Source: Candidatus Rifleibacteriota bacterium (GTDB lineage Bacteria > Riflebacteria > Ozemobacteria > Ozemobacterales > Ozemobacteraceae). From it: a DNA stretch of 64,000 bases. The translations under genes and the position numbers were made by a program. The notes under the pieces are model-generated. The model had not been told where the DNA came from. It was given only the letters and a program-made list of their open reading frames with translations, and did not search any database. This document shows, in pieces, positions 26,037 to 34,891 of the stretch; within the stretch, counting starts at the first letter, position 1; every line of letters starts with the position of its first letter. Where the stretch lies: assembly GCA_029565415.1 (NCBI GenBank), contig JAKQOH010000197.1, positions 8,196 through 72,195 on the forward strand, given 5' to 3'.

Positions 26037-27121
26037 ATTGTTCGTTCCCTTTCAGGACCCGGCAGACGTTCTGCCGTTCCGTTCCGACCGGAATTGTATC
26101 CGATCGATCGTTCTTCCACAACGGGGACGGGAAGGCCCATGAGGAGGTCTTCGACGGCCGTTGCCGCGACCGAAAACCGTTCCTCCCAGGAGCCCCGGAT
26201 CACCACGTATCTCCGCCCCCGCGCCTCCAGCTCGGCTTTCATCCGCCCGAAAAACGCCCGTCGCTCTTCGAGGGCCGGCTGATAGCGCTGCGGATCGCCC
26301 ACCCAGGGCACATCGCAGTCCAGCAGCAGATACAGGTCGTGACACCGGGCACCGGCGAGTTCCCGGATCCATGGAGGGCATCTTCCGAACAGGATTTCCG
26401 ACCAGAGCACCGTCGTCAGAGTGTCGGTGTCACAGATAAGGAGCCGGTTGGCCTGTCTGGCCAGGGCCTCCTCGGAGGCGATCTGGCCGTGGGCAATCAT
26501 CTCGATGTCCAGGGGGGAGCACTGGTCAGGCTTGGCTTCGAGCAGGTCGCGGGCATACTCGTGGACGAACACCGTGCCAAACTGCTCCGCGAGCCGTCTT
26601 CCGAGCGTCGATTTGCCGGCCGACTCGGGGCCGACGATGCAGACACGCCGGACGAACCAGGGCCGCACGGCCGGAGGTAGATACCGCCAGTGGGCCATCG
26701 GATCCTCGCGGACCTTCGTGCCCGAGACCGGCACCAGGCCGCGAGAGACATTCACGGGCCAGAACCGCGCACCAAGCGTCTCGGCGAGCTTCCAGCCGTA
26801 GGACTCCGAAGCGAACACCACATCCGGATCGGGGCAGAAGCGCCGGATGCTGTCTCTCCAGATCCGCCAGAAGTCGGGGTGCTCATGCGGCTCCTGCGGA
26901 TTCTCGTCGGGGTTGTGCAGCACCTCGACGCCGGGAAACATCTCGCGCATCCACTCCCACCGCTTCACGCCGGGAATGGGTTCTCGCTCGAGCGAGCAGA
27001 CCAGCACCGTCAGCCGCTCGACGCAGTTCCGGGCAAAATCGACGAGATACTGGTGGCCCAGATGCGGCGGAAGGAACTTGCCGATGATCAGGCCGCGCGC
27101 AGGCTTTCTTCCTTCTTCCAT
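26033..27121 (-). CDS. nadR: NadR-type NMN adenylyltransferase / ribosylnicotinamide kinase
   Basis: A 362-residue bifunctional enzyme of NAD salvage. The N-terminal nucleotidyltransferase has GKFLPPHLGH (14-23). The C-terminal kinase has the P-loop GPESAGKS (164-171). The DNA-binding repressor domain of enterobacterial NadR is absent. It phosphorylates nicotinamide riboside brought in by PnuC and adenylates NMN to NAD. The ATG at 27121, preceded by GGAG, lies 34 bp inside the end of pnuC, so the two are tightly coupled. Confidence 0.92.
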   Translation of the reverse strand: MEEGRKPARGLIIGKFLPPHLGHQYLVDFARNCVERLTVLVCSLEREPIPGVKRWEWMREMFPGVEVLHNPDENPQEPHEHPDFWRIWRDSIRRFCPDPDVVFASESYGWKLAETLGARFWPVNVSRGLVPVSGTKVREDPMAHWRYLPPAVRPWFVRRVCIVGPESAGKSTLGRRLAEQFGTVFVHEYARDLLEAKPDQCSPLDIEMIAHGQIASEEALARQANRLLICDTDTLTTVLWSEILFGRCPPWIRELAGARCHDLYLLLDCDVPWVGDPQRYQPALEERRAFFGRMKAELEARGRRYVVIRGSWEERFSVAATAVEDLLMGLPVPVVEERSIGYNSGRNGTAERLPGPERERTI

Positions 27122-27666
27122 GACCGTCTCCAGACGAAATACCCGCAGCCCGCCATCCCCAGGAACAGCACATACAGGGCTGTCGTCGGCCACAACTGCT
27201 TGAAGGCATACATACCAACGCTGACGATGTCGACGAAGATCCAGAGGAACCAGCATTCGAGGTATTTGCGTGTCATCAGATACTGCGCGGCAAGGCTGGC
27301 AATCGTGGCCGTTGCATCGACATAGGGAAGCGCGGCATCGGTGCGCAGATGCATGACCCCGCCCAGCGCCGCCGCGCCGGCCACCGTCGCCGAAATCCAG
27401 GCCGCGAACCGCCATCTTCCCAGCCGTGTGACCGGAGGCTGGGGCCGGTCTTTTCCGCCATACAGCCAGTGATACCAGCCCCAGAACTGCAGCACGACAT
27501 AGATCACCTGCAAGCCCATGTCGCTGTAGAGTTTCGCGTCCCAGAACACCTTGGTGTACAGCGCCACGTTGACGATGCCGACCGGCCAGCACCAGACGTT
27601 TTCCCGGATGGTCAGCCAGACGTTGATGAACCCCAGCAGGGCGGCGACGAGCTCGAGCCAGCTCAT
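27088..27666 (-). CDS. pnuC: Nicotinamide riboside transporter PnuC
   Basis: A 192-residue inner-membrane protein with about seven helices. The start WLELVAALLGFINVWLTIREN and later WFLWIFVDIVSVGMY are strong PnuC family signatures. It imports nicotinamide riboside by facilitated diffusion, and phosphorylation by the overlapping nadR product traps it. It starts 7 nt after the DUF362-like gene. Confidence 0.93.
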   Translation of the reverse strand: MSWLELVAALLGFINVWLTIRENVWCWPVGIVNVALYTKVFWDAKLYSDMGLQVIYVVLQFWGWYHWLYGGKDRPQPPVTRLGRWRFAAWISATVAGAAALGGVMHLRTDAALPYVDATATIASLAAQYLMTRKYLECWFLWIFVDIVSVGMYAFKQLWPTTALYVLFLGMAGCGYFVWRRSWKKEESLRAA

Positions 27667-27673
27667 GGGAACC

Positions 27674-28957
<1,284 letters not shown>

Positions 28958-29037
28958 GCGCGACTCCAGTCTGGCGGTTCGCCCCCGAGGTATCGCATCC
29001 CCGGCGGCTCCCTGCCCCATCACAGATCAGCCCGTCC

Positions 29038-29066
29038 CGGATATCCCTGGGAAGAGCACGAGACAA
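29038..29066 (-). promoter_or_regulatory. Candidate promoter of the DUF362-pnuC-nadR-moxR operon
   Basis: TTGTCT (29066-29061) and TATCCG (29043-29038) are 17 bp apart on the minus strand, about 80 nt before the ATG at 28957. It is the only reasonable promoter in the 115-bp gap before the operon. Confidence 0.4.
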
Positions 29067-29072
29067 CCGGCG

Positions 29073-29816
29073 TCACTCGTCGCCGGCACTCTGCTGCATG
29101 TTTTCCTTCAAGGCTTCCTCACGCTCACGCTCGGCGTCCCGAAGGGCCTCCTCGCGTTCCTTCTCGGCCTCGCGCAGCGCCTCTTCACGCTCCTTCTCGG
29201 CTTCGCGCAGGGCCGCGTCCCGCTCCCGGTCGGCCTCCTGAAGCGCGGCATCACGCTCTGCCGCTCCCGCCTCGAGAGCATCCGAAGTCTGCTGTTCCGC
29301 GGTTCCGAGGGCTTCCTGTGTGGCCTTCTGGCCGGCATCCAGGCCGTCCTGGAGCGCCTTGTTTCCGCTTTCCATCGACGTCTTCACGGTTTCACCGACG
29401 TGCTGCATGGTCTGATCGAGAATCTTCTGCGTGCCCTCCATCGAGGACCGGGTGATGTTGGACACGAGCTCATTCACGGATTTGAGGGTCGCTTCGACCG
29501 ACTTGTTGGTCTGGCTCACCGAGGTCTTGACCAGCTCCCCGACCTGACCGTTCACGGCGGCCAGGGTCTCTTTCACCTGGGCATCCGTCAGCTTCATCGA
29601 GTTGCCGATCATCTCCTGCATCTGCTTCTGCAGTCCCTGAAGGGACTGCTGGACGGCCTGATCGGTCTTGATTTCCGGCATATTCAGGATTTCCGACAGT
29701 TTCCCGTCGACCGATTTCATCCCGTCCACGACCTGGGGATCGACCTGGGCAAAGAGGGGTCCCGCTGCGAGCAGCATCACCACGAGCAGGGGGGATCCAC
29801 GACGGACGATCTTCAT
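29073..29816 (-). CDS. Exported coiled-coil protein with 11-residue repeats
   Basis: A 247-residue protein with a signal peptide (cleavage near AQA/V, residue 24). The rest is predicted helix: a Met/Gln/Thr-rich middle region and, at the end, five near-identical units of the form E-R-x-x-A-L-x-E-A-x-K/R. It is probably a periplasmic fibrous or spacer protein. AGGAGGAG precedes the ATG, and a TATAAT lies at 29858-29863. It lies between a clostripain-like peptidase gene upstream and the DUF362 operon downstream. Confidence 0.82.
   Translation of the reverse strand: MKIVRRGSPLLVVMLLAAGPLFAQVDPQVVDGMKSVDGKLSEILNMPEIKTDQAVQQSLQGLQKQMQEMIGNSMKLTDAQVKETLAAVNGQVGELVKTSVSQTNKSVEATLKSVNELVSNITRSSMEGTQKILDQTMQHVGETVKTSMESGNKALQDGLDAGQKATQEALGTAEQQTSDALEAGAAERDAALQEADRERDAALREAEKEREEALREAEKEREEALRDAEREREEALKENMQQSAGDE
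29103..29258 (-). repeat. Tandem 33-bp repeats coding an 11-residue coiled-coil unit
   Basis: Four full units and one shorter unit in frame, for example EREEALREAEK. An 11-residue period gives a straight, right-handed coiled coil. The DNA units are very similar, so copy number could change by slippage. Confidence 0.8.
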
Positions 29817-29857
29817 GAGCTCCTCCTGAAAGCAGCTGTTTTGATATACCCTATGAT

Positions 29858-29863
29858 ATTATA
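29858..29863 (-). promoter_or_regulatory. -10 box of the exported coiled-coil gene
   Basis: A perfect TATAAT on the minus strand, 42 bp before the ATG at 29816. The -35 region falls in the last codons of the peptidase gene and is not well conserved. Confidence 0.5.
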
Positions 29864-29877
29864 CACGCGACGCCATT

Positions 29878-31341
29878 TCACCGTGTCCGGAGCAGCCCAA
29901 GCAGGCCACGGGCCTCATCTGCCAGAGTGGCGGGTAGCCCGCCTTCGGCGTGGAGCCGGAACGCAACCGCATCGGCGACGGCGCGGCTGATCTCGCGTGT
30001 CGCCGGACCGGCCTGGACTGCCCACTCCCGCAGAGCATCGAGGCAGCCGTGTTCAAGATCCGCCGTCACGCGGGCAACCGCTGATTTGCGGAAATGGTCG
30101 CGAAGCATCTCGTCCCACTGCGAGTCGGCCGCGAACGTCAGCTCCTCGTATGCCGGCAGGTAATTCGCCGGCTTCTCGGGGAAGTAGACGGCAAGCCCGT
30201 TCGCGCAGATCGGGATTTCCCAGCGCGCGGGCCGGTTCCCGTGCAGCCAGTCGGAATCATCGCCCCCCTGGCCGTTTCCGTCGTCCTTCGTACCCGTCGT
30301 TCCGTTCGCGAGGATCGCCTTCCGGAAACTCGCACCCACCTGTGCGATCGCCTCGAGCAGGGCGGGATCCTTCACCAGGGGTTTCAGACTGTCGAGCAGG
30401 TCCTTCAGATCGACGTTGTCGTAATAGGTGAAATGCTCGGCCTTCTTCAGCGCCTCGTTCAGCGCCGGGGCGACATTCCCCGCCATCACGGCCCGGGCGA
30501 AGACGTCGAGCTTGTCTCGCAGTTCGGACAGCTGGGCCGTTTCCAGCAGCGACATCGTCGTCTTCCGGATGACGCGGGCCGACCGGCGGCCCGTGAACTC
30601 CCACGGCCCTTCCTGCGGGATGTCCTTGCTGTAATGGATGCGGAACGCGTTCACGATCGCGGTGCCGAACTCGATCGGCCCCATGCCCGGCTTCAGCGCC
30701 CCCAGCACCTCGGCGTAGGGGTAGCCGTCGCCCGGCACCGTCTCCTCGGAGGCGACGATGTAGTCACAGCCGTCCCGCACCTCCCAGGCGACCTCGAACA
30801 TCTGCATCAGACAGGCATCCATGCAGAACAAATCGATCCTGCGCCCCGTCGCGTCGCGAATCGCGCGCAGCGCCTCACCGAGCTGGCGCGTCGTGATGTG
30901 GTTGTTGCTGGAGTCGTCGTAGGAGATGCCTTTCACGGCCCCACCGGTCCGGAACTTCCAGCCTGCGCCATGGTTCCAGACGACGAGCGCGTACCGTTTC
31001 GCCGGGAAGCGCGCCATCGCGGTCTTCGCGAACCGCACCAACTCGCGCCAGTCGCCCATGTCGAGCTCACCCTCGTCGGATAGCTTCGTGATGCGCCCTT
31101 TTTCGATGTGGTTCATCGTCGCGGGGCCGTCATACCGGTCGATCAGGGTGACGATGTCGAGCCGATCGCTGCTGCCGACCCGGGCCATCTCCTCCTGGTC
31201 GAGCACGCCGTATTCGTCGAGGTTGTTGTCGGCGTTGATGAACACCATGAAGGTCCAGTCCTTCTCGGTAGCCTGGGCCATACCCTGCGCCGCCCAGGCA
31301 AGAACGAACACCGCCATGAGAATCCGGGCAATCTGTTTCAT
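29878..31341 (-). CDS. Clostripain-like cysteine peptidase (family C11)
   Basis: A 487-residue exported protease. A signal peptide (residues 1-25) precedes the caspase-like fold. The catalytic histidine is in VVWNHGAGW and the catalytic cysteine in FCMDACLM. Strand motifs WTFMVFINADNNLD and VASEETVPGDGYPY are typical of the family. C11 enzymes cut after arginine or lysine and are often secreted. The ATG at 31341 has GGGAGAG upstream; a GTG-type start at 31362 is less likely. Confidence 0.92.
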   Translation of the reverse strand: MKQIARILMAVFVLAWAAQGMAQATEKDWTFMVFINADNNLDEYGVLDQEEMARVGSSDRLDIVTLIDRYDGPATMNHIEKGRITKLSDEGELDMGDWRELVRFAKTAMARFPAKRYALVVWNHGAGWKFRTGGAVKGISYDDSSNNHITTRQLGEALRAIRDATGRRIDLFCMDACLMQMFEVAWEVRDGCDYIVASEETVPGDGYPYAEVLGALKPGMGPIEFGTAIVNAFRIHYSKDIPQEGPWEFTGRRSARVIRKTTMSLLETAQLSELRDKLDVFARAVMAGNVAPALNEALKKAEHFTYYDNVDLKDLLDSLKPLVKDPALLEAIAQVGASFRKAILANGTTGTKDDGNGQGGDDSDWLHGNRPARWEIPICANGLAVYFPEKPANYLPAYEELTFAADSQWDEMLRDHFRKSAVARVTADLEHGCLDALREWAVQAGPATREISRAVADAVAFRLHAEGGLPATLADEARGLLGLLRTR

Positions 31342-31380
31342 CGCATCTCTCCCTCTTCGCAAAACGAACCGTATCCCGAC

Positions 31381-31386
31381 ATGATA
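31381..31386 (-). promoter_or_regulatory. Candidate -10 box of the C11 peptidase gene
   Basis: GTGGTATCAT on the minus strand, with TATCAT about 40 bp before the ATG at 31341. It shares the GGTAT form with other promoters in this window; the -35 is weak. Confidence 0.4.
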
Positions 31387-31437
31387 CCACGTCCGCTTTC
31401 ATCCATGATCCAGCTTGGAATCGTCTTTTTCGCACTC

Positions 31438-31466
31438 TTGACTTTTTCATACCAGTAAGTTTAAAT
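31438..31466 (+). promoter_or_regulatory. Promoter of the TetR-efflux operon
   Basis: TTGACT (31438-31443) and TTAAAT (31461-31466) are 17 bp apart. The region is AT-rich, unlike its surroundings. Confidence 0.6.
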
Positions 31467-31476
31467 ATCCAAACTT
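31457..31476. promoter_or_regulatory. Inverted repeat, likely TetR operator
   Basis: AAGTTT (31457-31462) and AAACTT (31471-31476) form a palindrome with an 8-bp centre, overlapping the -10 box. TetR repressors bind such sites next to their own gene, so this probably autoregulates the efflux operon. Confidence 0.5.
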
Positions 31477-31526
31477 TCAAGTTCAGTATTTTTCTTTCCC
31501 CATTCCCGCTCCGGAGATGATCCATC

Positions 31527-32204
31527 ATGGCGACGCCCCGGCAGAAACAGCGCAACGAGCGCATGCTTCACGCTGCGCTCGACGAGTTTTCGCGTCAGGG
31601 ATACCATCAGGCGAGCGTCGACATGATCGCCCGCAAAGCGAACGTCAGCAAGGCAACCATCTACAGCCACTTCGGAACCAAGGAATCGCTGTTCCTGGCC
31701 GTGTTCGACCTCGTCTTGCGCACCACGCTCCGACCGCCCGCCATCGATCTGAATGTCATGTCTCTCGAGGACGGAGTCCGACAGGGAATCCGGCAGCTAT
31801 TCACGCAGGTCGCCGACACACCCGAAGCCCGCTTTTTCTTCCAGTGCATGACCTCCGACGCGGGACTGCTGGATGAGGAACTTCGCAACCATCTCGCGAA
31901 CAGGTTCATCGCGGCAAGCCTCGGCGAGATGAAGGAGCTCGAAAAAGCCCAGAAAGCCGGCCTGGTTTCGCCGCATTTTCATATCGAGCTCATCCATCAC
32001 GCGCTCATCGGCATGGTTCTCCAGGCCTTTCGGTTCTGGTGGTCGCGCGAAAACGTTCTCTCCGCCGAGACTCTCGCCGACCAACTGTCGGACTTTTTCC
32101 TGTTCGGCCTGGCCGGCCAGCATCCCTCCCCAACGCCGTCGAAACAATCCTCCCACGAACGTTCCACGTCGAAAGCTCAGAGCAGAAGAGGCAAACACCC
32201 ATGA
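31527..32204 (+). CDS. TetR-family repressor of the efflux operon
   Basis: A 225-residue regulator. The helix-turn-helix is seen in ASVDMIARKANVSKATIYSH (residues about 31-50). The C-terminal ligand domain ends in a Ser/Lys-rich tail. It is the first gene of the efflux operon and overlaps the TolC-like gene by 4 bp (ATGA). TetR proteins release DNA when a drug or metabolite binds; the pump substrate is the likely inducer. Confidence 0.93.
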   Translation: MATPRQKQRNERMLHAALDEFSRQGYHQASVDMIARKANVSKATIYSHFGTKESLFLAVFDLVLRTTLRPPAIDLNVMSLEDGVRQGIRQLFTQVADTPEARFFFQCMTSDAGLLDEELRNHLANRFIAASLGEMKELEKAQKAGLVSPHFHIELIHHALIGMVLQAFRFWWSRENVLSAETLADQLSDFFLFGLAGQHPSPTPSKQSSHERSTSKAQSRRGKHP

Positions 32205-33601
32205 TCCTCCGTCCCCATTCCACCAGACTCTCCCGGCTCCTCGTCCCGACCTTGTCCCTGATGCTGTTCACCTGCGTGACGGGAATCGCGCAGACAGCCA
32301 CCGAACCGGCAATCCCGGCTTCCTCGCCATCCGCGATCGAGACCCCGATCGGGTCGGCAACCACGGCGGACACGGTCGGCACCGCCCCGACCCTGGCCGA
32401 GTGTCTCGTGTCGGCCCTCGACACGAATCCCGGCGTCCTGTCGGCGGAGGATGAAACCCGGGCGTCGAAGCAGCGCCTGAACCGCGCGAACAGCAACCTC
32501 CTCCCCCGCCTCAAGGCCGAGGAGACGTTCACGAACTTCCGGCACACCTCCGAAATCATGGGCAGACCATTGGGGAAGGAACAACTTCAGCTGAAAGGCA
32601 TCAAGCTCTCCCAGCCGATCTACACCGGTGGTGCGCTCGAAAACGGTGTCAATGCCGCACGAGCGGGCGTGAATATCCAGAAGCATGCCGAAACCCGGCG
32701 CCGCGAGGACATGGTCCGCTCGGTCGCCGAGGCCTGGTTCGGTCTTCTCAGCGCCCGTGCCATGGAGGAAGTGGCGTCGCAGGCCCTGTTCGACACGCTC
32801 GGCCACGAACGGCACGTGCAGAACATGCTCGAAGCCGGCGTCGCCGTTCGCGACGATCTGCTGAAAGTGCAGGTGTCGGTCCTCGAGCGCCGCGAGAACC
32901 TCGTGAAGGCCCGCAACGGCATCGACCTGGCGAAAGCACGCCTGGAGATGCTGACCGGCCTTCCGATCGAACCGACCGCGATCCCCGTTCCCGCGAACCC
33001 CGACACGACGCCGGAACTGAGCGAGGAGCACGCCGTCTCCCTCGCCACCCGCAGTCACCCCCTGCTTCGAGCCGCCCGCGAGGCGGTCCGCATCCAGGAC
33101 TTCTCGGCGAAGGCCGCGAAAGGCGCCCTGCTGCCCAACGTCGCCCTCCAGTGGAACTGGAGTTCGGGCAACCAGTTCAATACGGCCCAGGACAACTGGG
33201 ACGCCACCGTCTACGTCGGCCTGAACGTGTTCGACGCCGGCGAAACCCGCAGCAAGGTGCGGGAAGCGCGAGCCGCCAAAAGCAAGGCGACCCACGATCT
33301 CGAAGATCTCGAACGAAATATATTGCTCGCCATTCATCAGGCCTTTCTCCGCATCGAGGAGGCACGCGCGCGGCTCGAGCTGTCGACCCAGGCGGAAGCG
33401 CAAGCCGCCGAATCCCTGCGCCTCACCGAAGAGCGGTTCAAGGCCGGGGCCGTCACCTCGCAGCACCTGCTCGACGCCGAGTCCGCCCTCGTCTCGGCCC
33501 GCCAGCGCCGCGTCACCGCCGGCTTCGACCAGGCCCTCGCCCGCATCGCCCTCTGGCACGCCGCCGGCGGCCTCGAACACGCCCTTCTTCCCTTGAAATA
33601 G
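32201..33601 (+). CDS. TolC-family outer-membrane efflux protein
   Basis: A 466-residue exported protein with a signal peptide (about residues 1-30) and two repeats of the TolC/OEP fold. Long helical regions carry GEL/GIKLSQPIYTGG and an equivalent VGLNVFDAGETRSKV in the second half. It forms the outer-membrane channel of a tripartite pump with the next two genes. The ATG overlaps the tetR stop; AGAGG is upstream. Confidence 0.92.
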   Translation: MILRPHSTRLSRLLVPTLSLMLFTCVTGIAQTATEPAIPASSPSAIETPIGSATTADTVGTAPTLAECLVSALDTNPGVLSAEDETRASKQRLNRANSNLLPRLKAEETFTNFRHTSEIMGRPLGKEQLQLKGIKLSQPIYTGGALENGVNAARAGVNIQKHAETRRREDMVRSVAEAWFGLLSARAMEEVASQALFDTLGHERHVQNMLEAGVAVRDDLLKVQVSVLERRENLVKARNGIDLAKARLEMLTGLPIEPTAIPVPANPDTTPELSEEHAVSLATRSHPLLRAAREAVRIQDFSAKAAKGALLPNVALQWNWSSGNQFNTAQDNWDATVYVGLNVFDAGETRSKVREARAAKSKATHDLEDLERNILLAIHQAFLRIEEARARLELSTQAEAQAAESLRLTEERFKAGAVTSQHLLDAESALVSARQRRVTAGFDQALARIALWHAAGGLEHALLPLK

Positions 33602-33649
33602 ACGATCACACGTCCGCCCTTCCCGATGACCGACTCGCCAGGAGGCCCC

Positions 33650-34891
33650 ATGACATCGATTTCCCAACGCCAGCGAAACATTAGTATACGCTTCGCTATC
33701 TTATTATTCGCATTTCTCCTGGGCGGGCTCCTTTCCGCCGAGCCGACGGGCGATCCGATCCCCGTGACGCTTCTGACACCCGCGATCGGTTCGGTCGAGT
33801 GGATCGAACGCACGACCGGCGAGCTGATCGCCCCCCAGCGCGCGACGCTTCAGCTCAAGACATCCGGCTTCGTCGACCGCGTGCTGGTCCGCGAGGGGGA
33901 CCGGGTCCGCAAAGACCAGCCCCTCGCCGTTCTCGATCTCGAAGACGCGAACATCTCGCTCGACCAGGCGAAGACGGCTGTCACCTCGGTCGAATCCCAG
34001 GTCGCCGCGGCTTCGGCGGCCCTCGAAACCGCCCGCGTCGCGAAGCAACAGGCGCTGATCCGCCTCGAAACCGCAACCCGCGATTACGACCGCGCGAAGA
34101 GCCTCCGCGAGAAAGACACGATTCCCCAACAGCAGTTCGACCAGATTGAAGGCCAGTTCAAGCTCGCCCAGAACGGCGTCGAGGTGGCCGCCCGGCAGAT
34201 CATGCAGGCCGAGGCGGCCCTGTCGGCGGCCAAAACCCTCGTCGCGACCGCGAACGTCGGCGTTCGCGCCGCCAGACGCCGGCTCGACAACTCGACACTC
34301 CTCGCGCCGTTCGACGGCCTGATCACGTCAAAATCGCTCATGGAGCACGAACCGAGCGACAAGCAGACCCTCACCCTCGTCGATGACTCGGAACTGGAGC
34401 TCCGCATCCGCCTTCCCGAGCGCGTTCTCCCCTTCCTCACGCTCGGGGCACGCGTGATCGTCCGCTCTCCGCTCGTGTCGGAACCGGTGATCACCAGCGT
34501 GAACACGATCATTCCCGCGATCGACCGCAAGACCCTGACGTTCGAAGCGATCGCCATCCTTCCCAATACCGACCACAGGCTGAGCCACGGCGGCTACGCC
34601 GACGTCGACACCGTCGTCCGCGAGAACCTCGGAACCCGCATCGTGCCGGCCGGCATCGTGAGAATCACGAGCGACGGCACCGGTGCGACCCAGGGCGCCG
34701 CCCGTTCCGGCTACGTCTTCACCGTCCGCGACGGGAAAGCCCAAAAAACCCCCGTGACAGTCGGTTTCTCGCGCGGCAACCGCATTTCCATCTTGTCGGG
34801 CCTCGCCAGCGACACGCCGATCGTCGACAGCGGCTTCGACCAGCTCGTCGATGGCGCACCGGTCACGGTCGGGAACGAGGCCGTCCGATGA
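33650..34891 (+). CDS. RND efflux periplasmic adaptor (MFP)
   Basis: A 413-residue membrane-fusion protein. A signal/anchor helix is followed by a lipoyl-like domain (SGFVDRVLVREGDRV), a long helical hairpin (Ala/Gln-rich, about residues 75-190), the second half of the lipoyl motif (APFDGLITS), and a barrel domain. The ATG at 33650 has AGGAGG upstream; an ATG at 33626 is less likely. It overlaps the RND gene by 4 bp. The codons for the signal helix are unusually AT-rich, with ATA and two TTA codons. Confidence 0.92.
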   Translation: MTSISQRQRNISIRFAILLFAFLLGGLLSAEPTGDPIPVTLLTPAIGSVEWIERTTGELIAPQRATLQLKTSGFVDRVLVREGDRVRKDQPLAVLDLEDANISLDQAKTAVTSVESQVAAASAALETARVAKQQALIRLETATRDYDRAKSLREKDTIPQQQFDQIEGQFKLAQNGVEVAARQIMQAEAALSAAKTLVATANVGVRAARRRLDNSTLLAPFDGLITSKSLMEHEPSDKQTLTLVDDSELELRIRLPERVLPFLTLGARVIVRSPLVSEPVITSVNTIIPAIDRKTLTFEAIAILPNTDHRLSHGGYADVDTVVRENLGTRIVPAGIVRITSDGTGATQGAARSGYVFTVRDGKAQKTPVTVGFSRGNRISILSGLASDTPIVDSGFDQLVDGAPVTVGNEAVR

